In this document: positions 45,308 through 54,562 of the stretch, one piece after another | Layout of the letters: each line of letters begins with the position of its first letter | Numbering within the stretch: the first letter of the stretch is position 1 | Assembly (NCBI RefSeq): GCF_014873955.1 | Contig: NZ_JADBED010000001.1 | Coordinates: forward strand, 1,364,001-1,428,000 | DNA: 64,000 nucleotides | Source: Nesterenkonia lutea | Lineage (GTDB): Bacteria > Actinomycetota > Actinomycetes > Actinomycetales > Micrococcaceae | Direction: 5' to 3' | The notes under the pieces: model-generated | The model's input: only the letters and a program-made list of their open reading frames with translations | Told to the model about the DNA's origin: nothing | Databases searched by the model: none | Made by a program: the position numbers and the translations under genes

Positions 45308-46197
45308 AGGCGTCTCCTTGTCAATGCTGCACGGAACAGGTTTGCGTGGGACACCGACAATGCGCGCCACCCGGGAGCTGCCACTGCGCGGGAATGACGT
45401 ATGACACGTCGACTGGCGGCCAGGTCGCCCTGCACCAGGGGGAATCTGGCTGAGATGAGCACCAGGAAGTCCCCATGCTCCCGCGGACGGTCGCCGAGAG
45501 CCTGCTCCGCCCATTCGACGCTGAGGTCCGCGCGGGAACGTGATGTTATCCCCGAGGCAAGCTGTTCATAGCGGACGAGATATCGGTCCACGATCAGAAT
45601 GCGAGCACTGCACACCCTCTGCGCCTTGATGAGCCAGTCCCAGTCCATGTGGATCCTCACGGATCCGTCAAAAGGTACTGCCAACGCCAGTGATCGAGGG
45701 AAGAACAGGGTTGATGACTGTACCTGGTGCCGAGGTGACCGCAGATTCTCACGCCGGAACAGGTAGCGGGGCACGTCGAGAACTTCGGCATGGAAACGCC
45801 TCGGCCAGAGCTCGATGGCGGAGTTGCGCACCTTCTCGACTCCGCAGGAGATGATCCAGTTCTCCGCGGAGAGGAGAGCGCGATCCTCCGCCAGCTCGAA
45901 CTGCAGCTCGAGCTTCGACGGCGACCAGCGATCATCGTCGTCCAGCAGCGCCACGTGGGAAGACCCTGCTGCCTGAATCCCGATCTGCCGTGCCGCGTTG
46001 CTGCCTGACTGCCCGGCATCTATGACTCTGACTCGAGGATCAGGATGTGACCAGCTCTCGTCCTCTGCGTTGTTCAGCACGACGACCACCTCGACGCTGA
46101 CAGCGGTCTGCGCGAGGGCGCTGGCGACTGCATCGTCCAGGCTGGCGCGTCCCGTCGAGGGGATGACGACAGAACATTCTCGTGCGGCGTAGGTCAA
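45304..46197 (-). CDS. Glycosyltransferase family 2
   Basis: A 297-residue GT-A enzyme: CSVVIPSTGRASL at the N-terminus, GSNAARQIGIQAAG, and LDDDDRWSPSK (85-95) with the metal-binding DxD. The C-terminal 90 residues (EHGDFLVLISARFPLVQGD) are variable as in other members. It heads the minus-strand glycan operon and has its own promoter about 110 bp upstream. Its TGA overlaps the GTG of the next gene. Donor and acceptor are unknown. Confidence 0.85.
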   Translation of the reverse strand: MTYAARECSVVIPSTGRASLDDAVASALAQTAVSVEVVVVLNNAEDESWSHPDPRVRVIDAGQSGSNAARQIGIQAAGSSHVALLDDDDRWSPSKLELQFELAEDRALLSAENWIISCGVEKVRNSAIELWPRRFHAEVLDVPRYLFRRENLRSPRHQVQSSTLFFPRSLALAVPFDGSVRIHMDWDWLIKAQRVCSARILIVDRYLVRYEQLASGITSRSRADLSVEWAEQALGDRPREHGDFLVLISARFPLVQGDLAASRRVIRHSRAVAAPGWRALSVSHANLFRAALTRRRL

Positions 46198-46311
46198 CGT
46201 ACCTCCAAGACACGGCGGAGCAGGATTGCTCGCTGAGCAGGCGCGAATCCCTCTGAAACGTCGCAGCCGAAAGAAATCGGCATTGTGACTCGCTCTTACT
46301 GTGCTGGGCTG

Positions 46312-46340
46312 AGCCTAGCCGCGATTCTCCTCTTCCTCAA
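46312..46340 (-). promoter_or_regulatory. Promoter of the glycosyltransferase operon
   Basis: On the minus strand TTGAGG (46335-46340) and TAGGCT (46312-46317) are exactly 17 bp apart. A leader of about 108 nt follows before the first gene. Confidence 0.65.
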
Positions 46341-46376
46341 GGAAAAATGAAATTTATCCGGACTGGGAACCGTCAA

Positions 46377-48542
46377 TCACATCTGATCGTGCCCGGCATT
46401 CTGCATCTGCCGAAGCTCCTTCTTCAGCTCTCCGATCTCGTCACGCAGCCTCGCAGCCACTTCGAAGTTCAGCTCCTCCGCGGCGTGGTGCATCTGGGTC
46501 GTGAGCTGACCGATGAGATCGGTGAGGTCCTTGGCCGGCGTCTGTGCGGCGAGGGACCTGTGTGCATCCGTCGGGGAGCTCGCGGCGCCGTCCTCGCCCG
46601 CTCCCCCGGCCTCCTCACTGTCGAAGCTGGTGTAGCCGCGGTGGCCCTTGCCGTACTGGAATCCAGTGGCAAGACCCCCCATGCCCTGGAGCAGGTCGGC
46701 CGTATCGGCGTCCTCGCGGGCCAGCTGGTCGGTGATGTCGGCGATCTTCTTCTGCAGCGGAGTCGGATCGATCCCGTGTTCCGTGTTGTAGTCGATCTGG
46801 CGCTGTCGACGACGGTCCGTCTCATCGATGGCGCGACGCATCGAATCGGTGATCCGATCCGCATACATGTGCACCTCGCCGGAGACGTTGCGGGCTGCGC
46901 GTCCGATGGTCTGGATCAGCGACGTGGTGGAGCGCAGGAAGCCCTCCTTGTCCGCGTCGAGGATCGCGACCAGGGACACTTCAGGCAGATCGAGGCCCTC
47001 ACGCAGCAGGTTGATGCCGACGACCACGTCGTGGACTCCCCGGCGCAGGTCGCGCAGGATCTCGATCCGCTTGAGCGTGTCCACGTCGGAGTGCAGGTAC
47101 TCCACCTTGATGCCGTTCTCCAGCATGTACTCGGTGAGGTCCTCCGCCATGCGCTTGGTCAGCGTGGTCACCAGCACGCGCTCGTTCTTCGCGGTGCGGC
47201 TGCGGATCTCGTCGAGGAGGTCATCGATCTGGCCCTTGGTGGGCTTGACCACGATCTCGGGATCCACGAGACCGGTGGGACGAATGATCTGCTCCACGTA
47301 GCCGTCGGCCTGGCCGAGCTCATAGCGCCCGGGAGTGGCAGAGAGGTACACGGTCTGGCCGATGCGCTCCAGGAACTCGTCCCACTTCAGCGGCCTGTTG
47401 TCCATTGCGGAGGGCAGCCGGAACCCGTGATCCACCAGGGTCCGTTTGCGCGACATGTCGCCTTCGTACATGCCGCCGATCTGCGGGATGGTCACATGGG
47501 ACTCATCGACGATGAGCAGGTAGTCGTCGGGGAAATAGTCCAGCAGACAGTGCGAGGCGGAGCCGGGGCCGCGCCCGTCGATATGCCGCGAGTAGTTCTC
47601 GATGCCGTTGCAGAAACCCATCTGCTGCATCATCTCGAGGTCATAGGTGGTGCGCATGCGCAGCCGCTGGGCCTCGAGCAGCTTGTCCTGTGACTCCAGC
47701 TCCTCGAGCCGGACGCGCAGCTCATCCTCGATCCGGGTGATCGCCTGCGCCATCCGGTCGTCACCGGCCACGTAGTGGCTGGCCGGGAAGATGTACATCT
47801 CTTCCTCCTCGCGCACCACGGTTCCGGTGAGCGGGTGGAGGGTGGAGATCGACTCGATCTCGTCGCCGAAGAACTCGATGCGCACGGCGAGCTCCTCATA
47901 CATCGGGATGATCTCCACGGTGTCCCCGCGCACCCGGAAGGTCCCGCGGTGGAAGTCAGTGTCATTGCGGGCATACTGCATGCCGACGAAGCGGCGCAGC
48001 AGCTCATCGCGCTCGATGCTCTGCCCGACCTTCACCTCCACCATCTGTCTGATGTATTCCTCGGGGGTGCCCAGGCCGTAGATGCAGGAGACAGTGGCCA
48101 CGACGACGACGTCGCGCCGGGTCAGCAGCGCGTTGGTGGCCGAGTGGCGCAGCCGCTCCACCTCCTCGTTGACGGAGGAGTCCTTCTCGATGAAGGTGTC
48201 CGTCTGCGGGACGTAGGCCTCGGGCTGGTAGTAGTCGTAGTAGGAGACGAAGTACTCCACGGCGTTGTTCGGCAGCAGCTCACGGAACTCATTGGCCAGC
48301 TGCGCAGCCAGCGTCTTGTTCTGCACCATGATCAGCGTGGGCCGCTGGACGCGCTCGACCAGCCAGGCCGCCGTCGCTGATTTGCCGGTGCCGGTGGCAC
48401 CGAGCAGCACGACATCCTTCTCGCCGCCCTCGATCCGCTCGGCGAGCTCTTCGATCGCCTTCGGCTGGTCGCCTGAGGGCTGGAACGGGCTGATGACTTC
48501 GAAGGGCGCGACCGTGCGGTTGATCTTCTGCGCGAGACTCAT
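46377..48542 (-). CDS. uvrB: Excinuclease ABC subunit UvrB
   Basis: UvrB verifies the lesion and loads UvrC. The 721-residue helicase-like protein has [12 protein letters not shown] (Walker A), the beta-hairpin region [34 protein letters not shown] (motif II), [12 protein letters not shown] [20 protein letters not shown] (motif VI) and the C-terminal UVR motif ([28 protein letters not shown]) that binds UvrC. About 35 acidic residues ([11 protein letters not shown]) precede the UVR motif. It starts 9 bp after coaE. I found no LexA box near it, unlike uvrA. Confidence 0.97.
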   Translation of the reverse strand: MSLAQKINRTVAPFEVISPFQPSGDQPKAIEELAERIEGGEKDVVLLGATGTGKSATAAWLVERVQRPTLIMVQNKTLAAQLANEFRELLPNNAVEYFVSYYDYYQPEAYVPQTDTFIEKDSSVNEEVERLRHSATNALLTRRDVVVVATVSCIYGLGTPEEYIRQMVEVKVGQSIERDELLRRFVGMQYARNDTDFHRGTFRVRGDTVEIIPMYEELAVRIEFFGDEIESISTLHPLTGTVVREEEEMYIFPASHYVAGDDRMAQAITRIEDELRVRLEELESQDKLLEAQRLRMRTTYDLEMMQQMGFCNGIENYSRHIDGRGPGSASHCLLDYFPDDYLLIVDESHVTIPQIGGMYEGDMSRKRTLVDHGFRLPSAMDNRPLKWDEFLERIGQTVYLSATPGRYELGQADGYVEQIIRPTGLVDPEIVVKPTKGQIDDLLDEIRSRTAKNERVLVTTLTKRMAEDLTEYMLENGIKVEYLHSDVDTLKRIEILRDLRRGVHDVVVGINLLREGLDLPEVSLVAILDADKEGFLRSTTSLIQTIGRAARNVSGEVHMYADRITDSMRRAIDETDRRRQRQIDYNTEHGIDPTPLQKKIADITDQLAREDADTADLLQGMGGLATGFQYGKGHRGYTSFDSEEAGGAGEDGAASSPTDAHRSLAAQTPAKDLTDLIGQLTTQMHHAAEELNFEVAARLRDEIGELKKELRQMQNAGHDQM

Positions 48543-48551
48543 GGATCAATG

Positions 48552-49166
48552 CTACTGCTGGGCTGTGACACGAGACTGGAGTTTCTCGTACAGCTCATCC
48601 ACCTGGCGATGCAGCTCGTCCAGGGTGCCGGAGTTGTCCAGGATGACGTCTGCCGCGGCGGCCCGCTGGGCGTCGGTGGCCTGGGCGGCGATGCGCGAAC
48701 GAGCCTCCTCTTCGGTGGCCCCCCGATCCCGCATGATCCGTTCGATCCGCTGCCGCTCCGGGGTCTGGACGACCAGGACCAGGTCGAATCGGCCCTGCTG
48801 ACCGGTCTCCACCAGCAGCGGGATGTCCTCGACCACGACCGATCCCTCGGGGGCGGCTGCACGGAGTCTGGAGGCCTCCGCGCGGACCCTCGGGTGGACG
48901 ATCGCGTTGAGCCGGACCCGGGCCTCCTCGTCGGCGAAGACGATCTGTCCCAGCCCGGCTCGGTCCAGCTCGCCTGACTCGGTGAGCAGCGCATCGCCGA
49001 AGGCCGAGACCACTTCGTCCAGCCCCGGAGATCCCGGCTCCAGCACCTGACGGGCGAGCAGATCGGCGTCGATGATCAGCGCTCCGTGTTCGGCCAGCCT
49101 GGCCGAGACCGCTGATTTGCCTGAGGCGATGCCCCCGGTGAGGCCCACGGAGTAGATCTTCTGCAT
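48552..49166 (-). CDS. coaE: Dephospho-CoA kinase
   Basis: Phosphorylates dephospho-CoA, the last step of coenzyme A synthesis. The 204-residue P-loop kinase has GLTGGIASGKSAV (8-20), LIIDADLLARQV, VVEDIPLLVETG and the C-terminal LID-type RIAAQATDAQRAAAADVILDN. The ATG is seven bases after TAGACT. It stands just upstream of uvrB, a usual actinobacterial pair, and probably shares its transcript. Confidence 0.95.
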   Translation of the reverse strand: MQKIYSVGLTGGIASGKSAVSARLAEHGALIIDADLLARQVLEPGSPGLDEVVSAFGDALLTESGELDRAGLGQIVFADEEARVRLNAIVHPRVRAEASRLRAAAPEGSVVVEDIPLLVETGQQGRFDLVLVVQTPERQRIERIMRDRGATEEEARSRIAAQATDAQRAAAADVILDNSGTLDELHRQVDELYEKLQSRVTAQQ

Positions 49167-49173
49167 GGGGGAG

Positions 49174-49179
49174 AGTCTA
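49174..49179 (-). promoter_or_regulatory. -10 box of coaE-uvrB (leaderless)
   Basis: TAGACT on the minus strand is seven bases before the coaE ATG. Its TAG is also the stop codon of the upstream LysR gene. Confidence 0.55.
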
Positions 49180-50103
49180 GGTGACCGGGAGATCCGAACC
49201 GCGGCCGGAACGGGTCAGTCCAGCACCGATCTCCACCAGGTGACTGACCACCGTCCTGACGGCCAGACGCTCATGACGGTCGGATCGGCTGAGCGCCATG
49301 ATGCTGCGCTCCGCGCGGACCCCCACGAGGGGCCGGAGCGTCACCCCGGGAGCTGGTCGCGTGGTGAACCGAGGCAGCAGGGCGATCCCCGCCCCGGCCG
49401 CCACCAGGGACTCCACGAGGTGGTTGTCCCGGAGCCGGAGCACTCGGTGGACCGACCGGCCGGTGAGCTGCTCGATGGCCACTGGGATCGAGTCGAAGGG
49501 GTATCCCTCCGGCACACCGATCCAGTCATGATCCACGAGGTCGCGCGGGGTGAGCTGGGACTTCGAGGTGAGCGGATGATGCCGCGGCAGCACCACATCG
49601 ATGGGCTCCCGCGCGAGCAGCGTGGCGGTGAGGCCGTGAGCGCCCCCGGGCGCCTCGCCGGTCAGACTGTGACTGATGACGATGTCGGCGTCCAGAACCT
49701 GGGCGGCGAAGTCAGCCTCGGCGATGTCAAAGTCGTCGACGGTGAGGGTGATCGCCGTGCCCCCCAGCCGGCCCAGCAGAGCCGGCAGCAGCGCCTGGCC
49801 GGCGCTGGGCAGGGTGCCCACTCGAACGCTGCCCCGAGGTTCCCCGGTGCTGGCGTCGAGTCGCGCCTGCAGGCGCGCCAGATCCCCGGCGATCTCCTCC
49901 GCGCCCTCGGCGAGCAGCTGACCGGCCGAGGTCAGCCGCAGCCCCCGCGACGCGGGCTCTACGAGCCTCACGCCGAGCTCGCGCTCAGCGGTCCTGAGCT
50001 GCTGGGACAGCGCGGAGGGGGTCCGGTGCGTGGCCCGAGCCACAGCGGCCAGGGTTCCTCTGGAGGAGATCTCACGCAGCAGCTCGAGATGGCGAATTTC
50101 CAT
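49177..50103 (-). CDS. LysR family transcriptional regulator
   Basis: A 308-residue LTTR: winged helix-turn-helix at 1-60 (MEIRHLELLREISSRGTLAA, RTPSALSQQLRTAERELG) and a periplasmic-binding-like effector domain from about 90. It is divergent from an EamA transporter, 71 bp apart, and a perfect TnA-type dyad overlaps its start codon. By analogy with other LTTR-exporter pairs it probably controls the transporter and itself; the effector is unknown. Confidence 0.92.
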   Translation of the reverse strand: MEIRHLELLREISSRGTLAAVARATHRTPSALSQQLRTAERELGVRLVEPASRGLRLTSAGQLLAEGAEEIAGDLARLQARLDASTGEPRGSVRVGTLPSAGQALLPALLGRLGGTAITLTVDDFDIAEADFAAQVLDADIVISHSLTGEAPGGAHGLTATLLAREPIDVVLPRHHPLTSKSQLTPRDLVDHDWIGVPEGYPFDSIPVAIEQLTGRSVHRVLRLRDNHLVESLVAAGAGIALLPRFTTRPAPGVTLRPLVGVRAERSIMALSRSDRHERLAVRTVVSHLVEIGAGLTRSGRGSDLPVT

Positions 50104-50117
50104 GTAGGTAACCTACA
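50103..50117. promoter_or_regulatory. Likely LysR operator between lysR and eamA
   Basis: TGTAGGTAACCTACA is a perfect 7-bp dyad around a central A and fits the T-N11-A LysR box. It covers the regulator's start codon. A second dyad GACCTGAAGGTC lies at 50142-50153. Between them TATATT (50131-50136, plus strand) and TATAAA (50129-50134, minus) give overlapping divergent -10 boxes. Confidence 0.7.
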
Positions 50118-50174
50118 CCGTCGCTGCATTTATATTCAGTAGACCTGAAGGTCCGTGCGGTGCAGGATGGCTCC

Positions 50175-51113
50175 ATGCCCATGCGCCACACTCTCCTCGC
50201 CCTGCTCGTCGCCCTGCTGTGGGGGATCAACTTCCTCGCCATCCGGCTCTCCCTGGATCAGTTCCCCCCGCTGTTCCTGGTGGGCCTGCGATTCCTCCTG
50301 CTGGCACTGCCGGCGCTGCTCTTCGTCCCCTGGCCCAAGGTGCCGGTGAAGCATCTTCTGGGCTACGGGCTGGGATTCGGGACGCTGCAGTTCTTCGGCC
50401 TGTACCTGGGCATGGCGGCGGGCTTCCCGACGGGCCTCGCCTCCCTGGTGCTGCAGGCCTCGGCGCCGTTCACGGTCCTTCTGGGCGCCCTGCTGCTGAA
50501 GGAGCAGATCACCGCGCGTCGCGCGATCGGAGTAGGGGTGGCCGTGGCCGGTCTGGCCCTGGTCGGCCTCTCCCGCGGCAGTGTGGACGGCTGGACGCCG
50601 TTTCTGCTGGTGCTGCTGGGGGCCTTCGGCTGGGCGCTGGGCAACCTGGCATCGCGCAAGGCGCAGACCGACAAGCCGATGGCACTGGTGATGTGGATGG
50701 CCGTGGTGCCGCCGGTGCCGATGTTCGCCGTCGCATTCCTGGTCGAGGGACCGGAGGAGATCTGGACCTCGCTCAGCTCGTCGCTGAGCGCAGCGGCCCT
50801 GCCTGCATGGGCCGGACTCGCCTACACCGTGGTGGTGGGAACTGTGCTGGGCTCCGGCATCTGGGTCTGGCTGATGCGCAGGCACCCGGCCGGCGTCGTC
50901 GCGCCCTTCTCCATGCTTGTGCCGGTGGTGGGAATCCTGACCGCGTGGCTCGTCCTGGGCGAGGTGCCCACCTGGCTGGAACTGGGCGGCGGAGTGCTGG
51001 TGGTCGGTGGCGTGATCTTCGCATCCCGACGCGGCGCTCCGTCACCGACGACGACAGGCCCCGCTCCCAGTGTGGGGGCGGAGCCTGTGGTCACCAGCGG
51101 TGCGGGACGGTGA
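50175..51113 (+). CDS. EamA family (DMT superfamily) transporter
   Basis: A 312-residue permease with ten predicted transmembrane helices in two EamA repeats: LLALLVALLWGINFLAIRLS (WGxNF motif) early in repeat one and AWAGLAYTVVVGTVLGSGIWVWLM in repeat two. Related proteins (YdcZ/RhtA/EamA) export amino acids or other metabolites. The ATG at 50175 is favoured over a GTG at 50160 because the latter leaves a longer non-membrane N-terminus. It ends directly against the BCCT transporter gene, with no base in between. Confidence 0.88.
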   Translation: MPMRHTLLALLVALLWGINFLAIRLSLDQFPPLFLVGLRFLLLALPALLFVPWPKVPVKHLLGYGLGFGTLQFFGLYLGMAAGFPTGLASLVLQASAPFTVLLGALLLKEQITARRAIGVGVAVAGLALVGLSRGSVDGWTPFLLVLLGAFGWALGNLASRKAQTDKPMALVMWMAVVPPVPMFAVAFLVEGPEEIWTSLSSSLSAAALPAWAGLAYTVVVGTVLGSGIWVWLMRRHPAGVVAPFSMLVPVVGILTAWLVLGEVPTWLELGGGVLVVGGVIFASRRGAPSPTTTGPAPSVGAEPVVTSGAGR

Positions 51114-52904
51114 TCACCGTCCCACGTGCGGGCCTCCGGGCTGTGCCGGACCGACGGTGGGAAGGTCACCGGTGCGCACCCGGTACTGCTCCACGATGGG
51201 CGGCTGGTCGGCGTGATCGACGTCGGGGGCATTCTCAGGCTGGGTGCCCTCGTGATAGTCCGGGGCGACCACGGCCTCCTGCAGCGATTCGTCCGTCTCC
51301 TCCATGCGACGCTCGTACTCCTCGGGGGGAAGCGTCTTGAGCCAGCGGCGTGTGCGCAGGAATCCGATCTCGCCGGCGTCCTCACGCATGGCGCGGGAGA
51401 GGTTGTACATCATGAAGTAGCCCAGGATGAAGAAGGGCAGTCCCAGGACCAGTGCGACGTTCTGCAGGGCGGCCAGCCCGCCCTCACCGGTGGCGGTGAG
51501 CAGGATGGCAGCGATCGTGCCGATGGCGATCGTCCAGAAGGCCCGCTGGTGCAGCGGGGCCTTGCCCTCATAGCCGTTGCACATGTCATCCAGGACCAGC
51601 GAGCAGGAGTCCATGGAGGTGACGAAGAAGACGCCCACCAGCATGATCGCGATTGATGAGGTCAGCGTGGCCAGCGGGAACTCGTTGAGGAAGGCGAAGA
51701 GCGCGCCCTCCACACCGTCGTCCAGCACGGTGTCCACCAGACCGCCGTCCCCGTTGAGCTCGATGTCGAAGACGCCTGCACCCCAGATGCCGAACCAGAT
51801 GATGGTGAACAGGGTCGGCAGTCCCAGCACGCCGGCGACGAACTGCCGCACCGAGCGGCCCCGCGAGATGCGGGCGATGAAGATGCCGACGAAGGGGGCC
51901 CAGGCCACGGTCCAGGCCCAGTAGAAGATGGTCCAGCCGTTCTGCCAGCCCGTGTCCGCCAGCGTGTCGTTCCAGAACGCAAGCTCCGGAAGCATCGAGA
52001 CGTAGACGCCGGTCCATTCGATCATGCCGCGCAGCATGAAGACGGTGGGACCGGTGATCAGCACGAAGAGCAGCAGCGCGATAGCGGTCCAGATGTTGAA
52101 GTTGGAGAGCCGCTTGATGCCCTTGTCCACGCCGAGCACTGCTGAGATCGTCGCGATCACGGTGACCACTGCGATGATCATGATGAAGTTCCACGCGGAG
52201 TCGCTGATCCCGAGCAGATTGGCGAGACCTGCATGGATCTGCAGCGTGCCCAGTCCGATGGAGACGGCCACACCGAAGATCGTGCCCACGATGGCCAGGA
52301 TGTCGATGCCCTTGCCGATGGGACCGTGGATCTTGTCACCCAGCATGGGCTGGAAGATGGAGGACACCCGCGGGGGGAGGTTCCTCTTGTAGATGAAGTA
52401 CGCGAAGGCCAGCCCCGGCAGCGCGAAGATCGTCCAGGTGTGCAGTCCGAAGTGATAGAGGGTGAAGCCCATCGCCTCATTGGCCGCCTCCATGGAGCGC
52501 GGCTCCACGCCCAGCTGACCTTCTCGCGGAGGGTTCGCGAAGTGGTTGGCGGGCTCCGCCACAGCCCAGAACATCAGGATGGTGCCGATGCCGGCGGCGA
52601 AGAGCATGCCGAACCAGGCGATGTCGGAATGTTCGGGCTCGTCGCCGTCCGCGCCCAGCTTGATCCGGCCGAAGCGACCCGAGGCCTTATAGATCAGGAA
52701 GATCAGGAAGATGGTCACACCGGAGATGTAGAACCAGCCGAGGTTGTCGTAGATCCACCCGGAGCCGGCCCCGAAGAACTCCCCCATCCCCGTGGGCATG
52801 AGCAGGGTCAGGACGACGAACCCGATGACGATGGCAGCGGATCCGAAGAAGAGGATCGGGCTGGTTCTCAACCTGAAGAAATCGTGGAGGCGGAGCAGCA
52901 TCAT
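51114..52904 (-). CDS. BCCT family transporter (betaine/choline/carnitine type)
   Basis: A 596-residue secondary transporter with 12 predicted membrane spans. The signature aromatic box lies in FYWAWTVAWAPFVGIFIARIS (the Trp-rich TM8 segment). GMIEWTGVYVSML and VTSMDSCSLVLDDM are also typical. Members import glycine betaine, choline or carnitine with Na+ or H+. The cytosolic C-terminus of about 85 residues is charged and may sense osmotic strength. Two consecutive ATGs stand at the start; GAAAGG fits the second (52901) better. Confidence 0.93.
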   Translation of the reverse strand: MMLLRLHDFFRLRTSPILFFGSAAIVIGFVVLTLLMPTGMGEFFGAGSGWIYDNLGWFYISGVTIFLIFLIYKASGRFGRIKLGADGDEPEHSDIAWFGMLFAAGIGTILMFWAVAEPANHFANPPREGQLGVEPRSMEAANEAMGFTLYHFGLHTWTIFALPGLAFAYFIYKRNLPPRVSSIFQPMLGDKIHGPIGKGIDILAIVGTIFGVAVSIGLGTLQIHAGLANLLGISDSAWNFIMIIAVVTVIATISAVLGVDKGIKRLSNFNIWTAIALLLFVLITGPTVFMLRGMIEWTGVYVSMLPELAFWNDTLADTGWQNGWTIFYWAWTVAWAPFVGIFIARISRGRSVRQFVAGVLGLPTLFTIIWFGIWGAGVFDIELNGDGGLVDTVLDDGVEGALFAFLNEFPLATLTSSIAIMLVGVFFVTSMDSCSLVLDDMCNGYEGKAPLHQRAFWTIAIGTIAAILLTATGEGGLAALQNVALVLGLPFFILGYFMMYNLSRAMREDAGEIGFLRTRRWLKTLPPEEYERRMEETDESLQEAVVAPDYHEGTQPENAPDVDHADQPPIVEQYRVRTGDLPTVGPAQPGGPHVGR

Positions 52905-53142
52905 TGCCTTTCATAGTGTCTGGCTGAGGCCCGACCGGCGGGATGATCGTCACTACGTTATGGAATTTTGGCAAGCATTGCACCCGCTGAACAGGCTGAA
53001 CAAGTGATTCCTCGGCGATTCGAGAGATTTTTTCGCGCAATGACCCTCACCCGCGGTGCTGATCCCATTCGAGTAACGATTCCGCTCAGCGCCGTCGCGC
53101 AGGACCCCCGAGGCTCAGGAAAGTTCGACGACGCCCATCATC
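52905..53142. other. Divergent intergenic region, BCCT / methyltransferase
   Basis: About 240 bases without a gene, AT-richer than average around 52958-52985 and 53020-53045. The minus-strand promoter of the BCCT gene must lie here but I cannot single out one convincing -35/-10 pair. No dyad or riboswitch was recognised. Confidence 0.4.
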
Positions 53143-53148
53143 TAAGCT
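53143..53148 (+). promoter_or_regulatory. -10 box of the methyltransferase gene (leaderless)
   Basis: TAAGCT is six bases before the ATG at 53155. The surrounding ATCTAAGCTG is identical to that before the hotdog thioesterase gene at 63379. Confidence 0.55.
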
Positions 53149-53154
53149 GATTTC

Positions 53155-54390
53155 ATGTCATTTCCCCCGGGGCAGACCCCCGATGTTCAGCCTTCACGCC
53201 TTTCCCAGGAGTTCGACTTCGCGGCGCTGAGTCCGCCGCCTGAGGCTGTGGACCTCCTGCTCCTCGACACGGCCGCAGCATGGTGGGAGCAGGGACACCC
53301 CCGCGACGGCGTGCTGATCCTGGACGACCGGTCCGGCGCGCTGACGCTGCCGATCCTGGATTCCCTGATCTCCTCGGCGGGGCGTCCCGGCGCCGCCTGT
53401 GCGGCGGTGGAGGATGCTGTCTCCGCAGTGCGGGTCCTCCAGGACGAGCTGGGCGCCGAGCTGGGGCTCCAGCGAAACGCACGACGCTACGAGCTTCCGG
53501 CGCCTGTGCCCCAGGAGCTGCCCAGCCTCACCGAGGTGGAGCCTGCGGCGTTCTCCGGTGTGCACACGGTGCTGATGCATCTGCCCCGATCACTCGAGAC
53601 GCTGGCGGACTGGGCGTGGCTCATCCGCGAGCATGCCGCCTCCGACGTCGTGGTGCTGGCCGCGGGCCGGGACAAGCACATGAACCATTCGATGAACCAG
53701 GTGCTGGAGAAGCACTTCACCGATGTCTCCGCCGGCCGTGGCCGCTCCAAGTCCCGGATCCTCACCGCACGGACTCCGCGCACCGAGGTGCCGGCGGTCG
53801 AGCCCCGGACCCAGACGCACCAGATCAGCGTGCCCGGAGCGGCCCCCACGGAATTGACGCTGTGCAGCATGGGAGCCACCTATGGGGGCACGAAGCTGGA
53901 TCCCGGCACGCGGCTGATGCTGCAGACGGCGGAGGCCCAGGCCGGGTTTCCCGGCGCGGCCGAGGCCGTGGACTTTGGATCGGGGAACGGCACGGTCAGT
54001 GCCTTCCTCGCGCTGCGCCACCCTGAGCTGCGCGTGATCGCCACCGACCATTCAGCCTCGGCCGTGCAGTCCACGAGGCTCACAGCTGCGGCCAACGGCG
54101 TGGCGGATCGGGTCACGACCCTGCGTGATGACGCGCTCTCGCGCTTCGCCGATTCCTCGGCGCAGCTGATCCTGCTCAATCCGCCCTTCCATCAGGGCAA
54201 TGCGGTGGATCCGGCGGCGGCGAACCGGCTCATTCGGGCGGCCGCCAGGGTCCTCGCACCAGGGGGGCGGCTGTACTGCGTGTTCAACTCACATCTGAAG
54301 CACCGCGCGGTGCTGACCCGCGAGGTGGGCCCGACCGAGCAGCTCGCCCGGGACTCCCGCTTCACGGTGACCGTGTCCACCGCGTCCTGA
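53155..54390 (+). CDS. RsmC/RlmG-like class I SAM methyltransferase
   Basis: A 411-residue protein with an inactive-looking N-terminal methyltransferase-like half and a catalytic C-terminal half: motif I AVDFGSGNGTVSAFLA (271-286), DHSASAV, and motif IV NPPFHQG (342-348), the NPPF of N2-guanine methyltransferases. RsmC (G1207 of 16S rRNA) and RlmG (G1835 of 23S) both have this double-domain plan, so I cannot say which. The ATG follows a TAAGCT box by six bases. Convergent with rpsA over a shared terminator. Confidence 0.85.
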   Translation: MSFPPGQTPDVQPSRLSQEFDFAALSPPPEAVDLLLLDTAAAWWEQGHPRDGVLILDDRSGALTLPILDSLISSAGRPGAACAAVEDAVSAVRVLQDELGAELGLQRNARRYELPAPVPQELPSLTEVEPAAFSGVHTVLMHLPRSLETLADWAWLIREHAASDVVVLAAGRDKHMNHSMNQVLEKHFTDVSAGRGRSKSRILTARTPRTEVPAVEPRTQTHQISVPGAAPTELTLCSMGATYGGTKLDPGTRLMLQTAEAQAGFPGAAEAVDFGSGNGTVSAFLALRHPELRVIATDHSASAVQSTRLTAAANGVADRVTTLRDDALSRFADSSAQLILLNPPFHQGNAVDPAAANRLIRAAARVLAPGGRLYCVFNSHLKHRAVLTREVGPTEQLARDSRFTVTVSTAS

Positions 54391-54426
54391 GCGCCCCTGC
54401 GGGACGCTTCCCAGGGAGGCGTCCAC

Positions 54427-54465
54427 GCGGCAGGCATTCCCGCGGCAGGCGTTCCCGCGGCGGGC
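54427..54465. repeat. 15-bp tandem repeat at the methyltransferase gene end
   Basis: CGCGGCAGGCATTCC is followed by the same unit with one change and a third partial copy (CGCGGCGGG). It lies between the methyltransferase stop and its terminator. Confidence 0.65.
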
Positions 54466-54473
54466 ACAGAGAC

Positions 54474-54515
54474 AAGAAGGGCCGGCTCCACCATCAGGTG
54501 GAGCCGGCCCTTCTT
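54474..54515. terminator. Bidirectional terminator, methyltransferase gene / rpsA
   Basis: The 19-bp arms at 54474-54492 and 54497-54515 are perfectly complementary with a 4-nt ATCA loop. AAGAAGG/CCTTCTT ends give A- and U-rich flanks in both directions. The strongest hairpin in the window. Confidence 0.92.
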
Positions 54516-54562
54516 GTGTCACTCAGGCAGGATCAGTGATGACACCGATCCGGCGGCGAGGA

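Noticed and set aside
42293..46197. Glycosyltransferase cluster as a recently acquired island
   Set aside because: No transposase, integrase, tRNA junction or sharp composition change; only slightly lower GC by eye.
48543..48551. LexA box for coaE-uvrB
   Set aside because: No GAAC-N4-GTTC match in the junction or before coaE.
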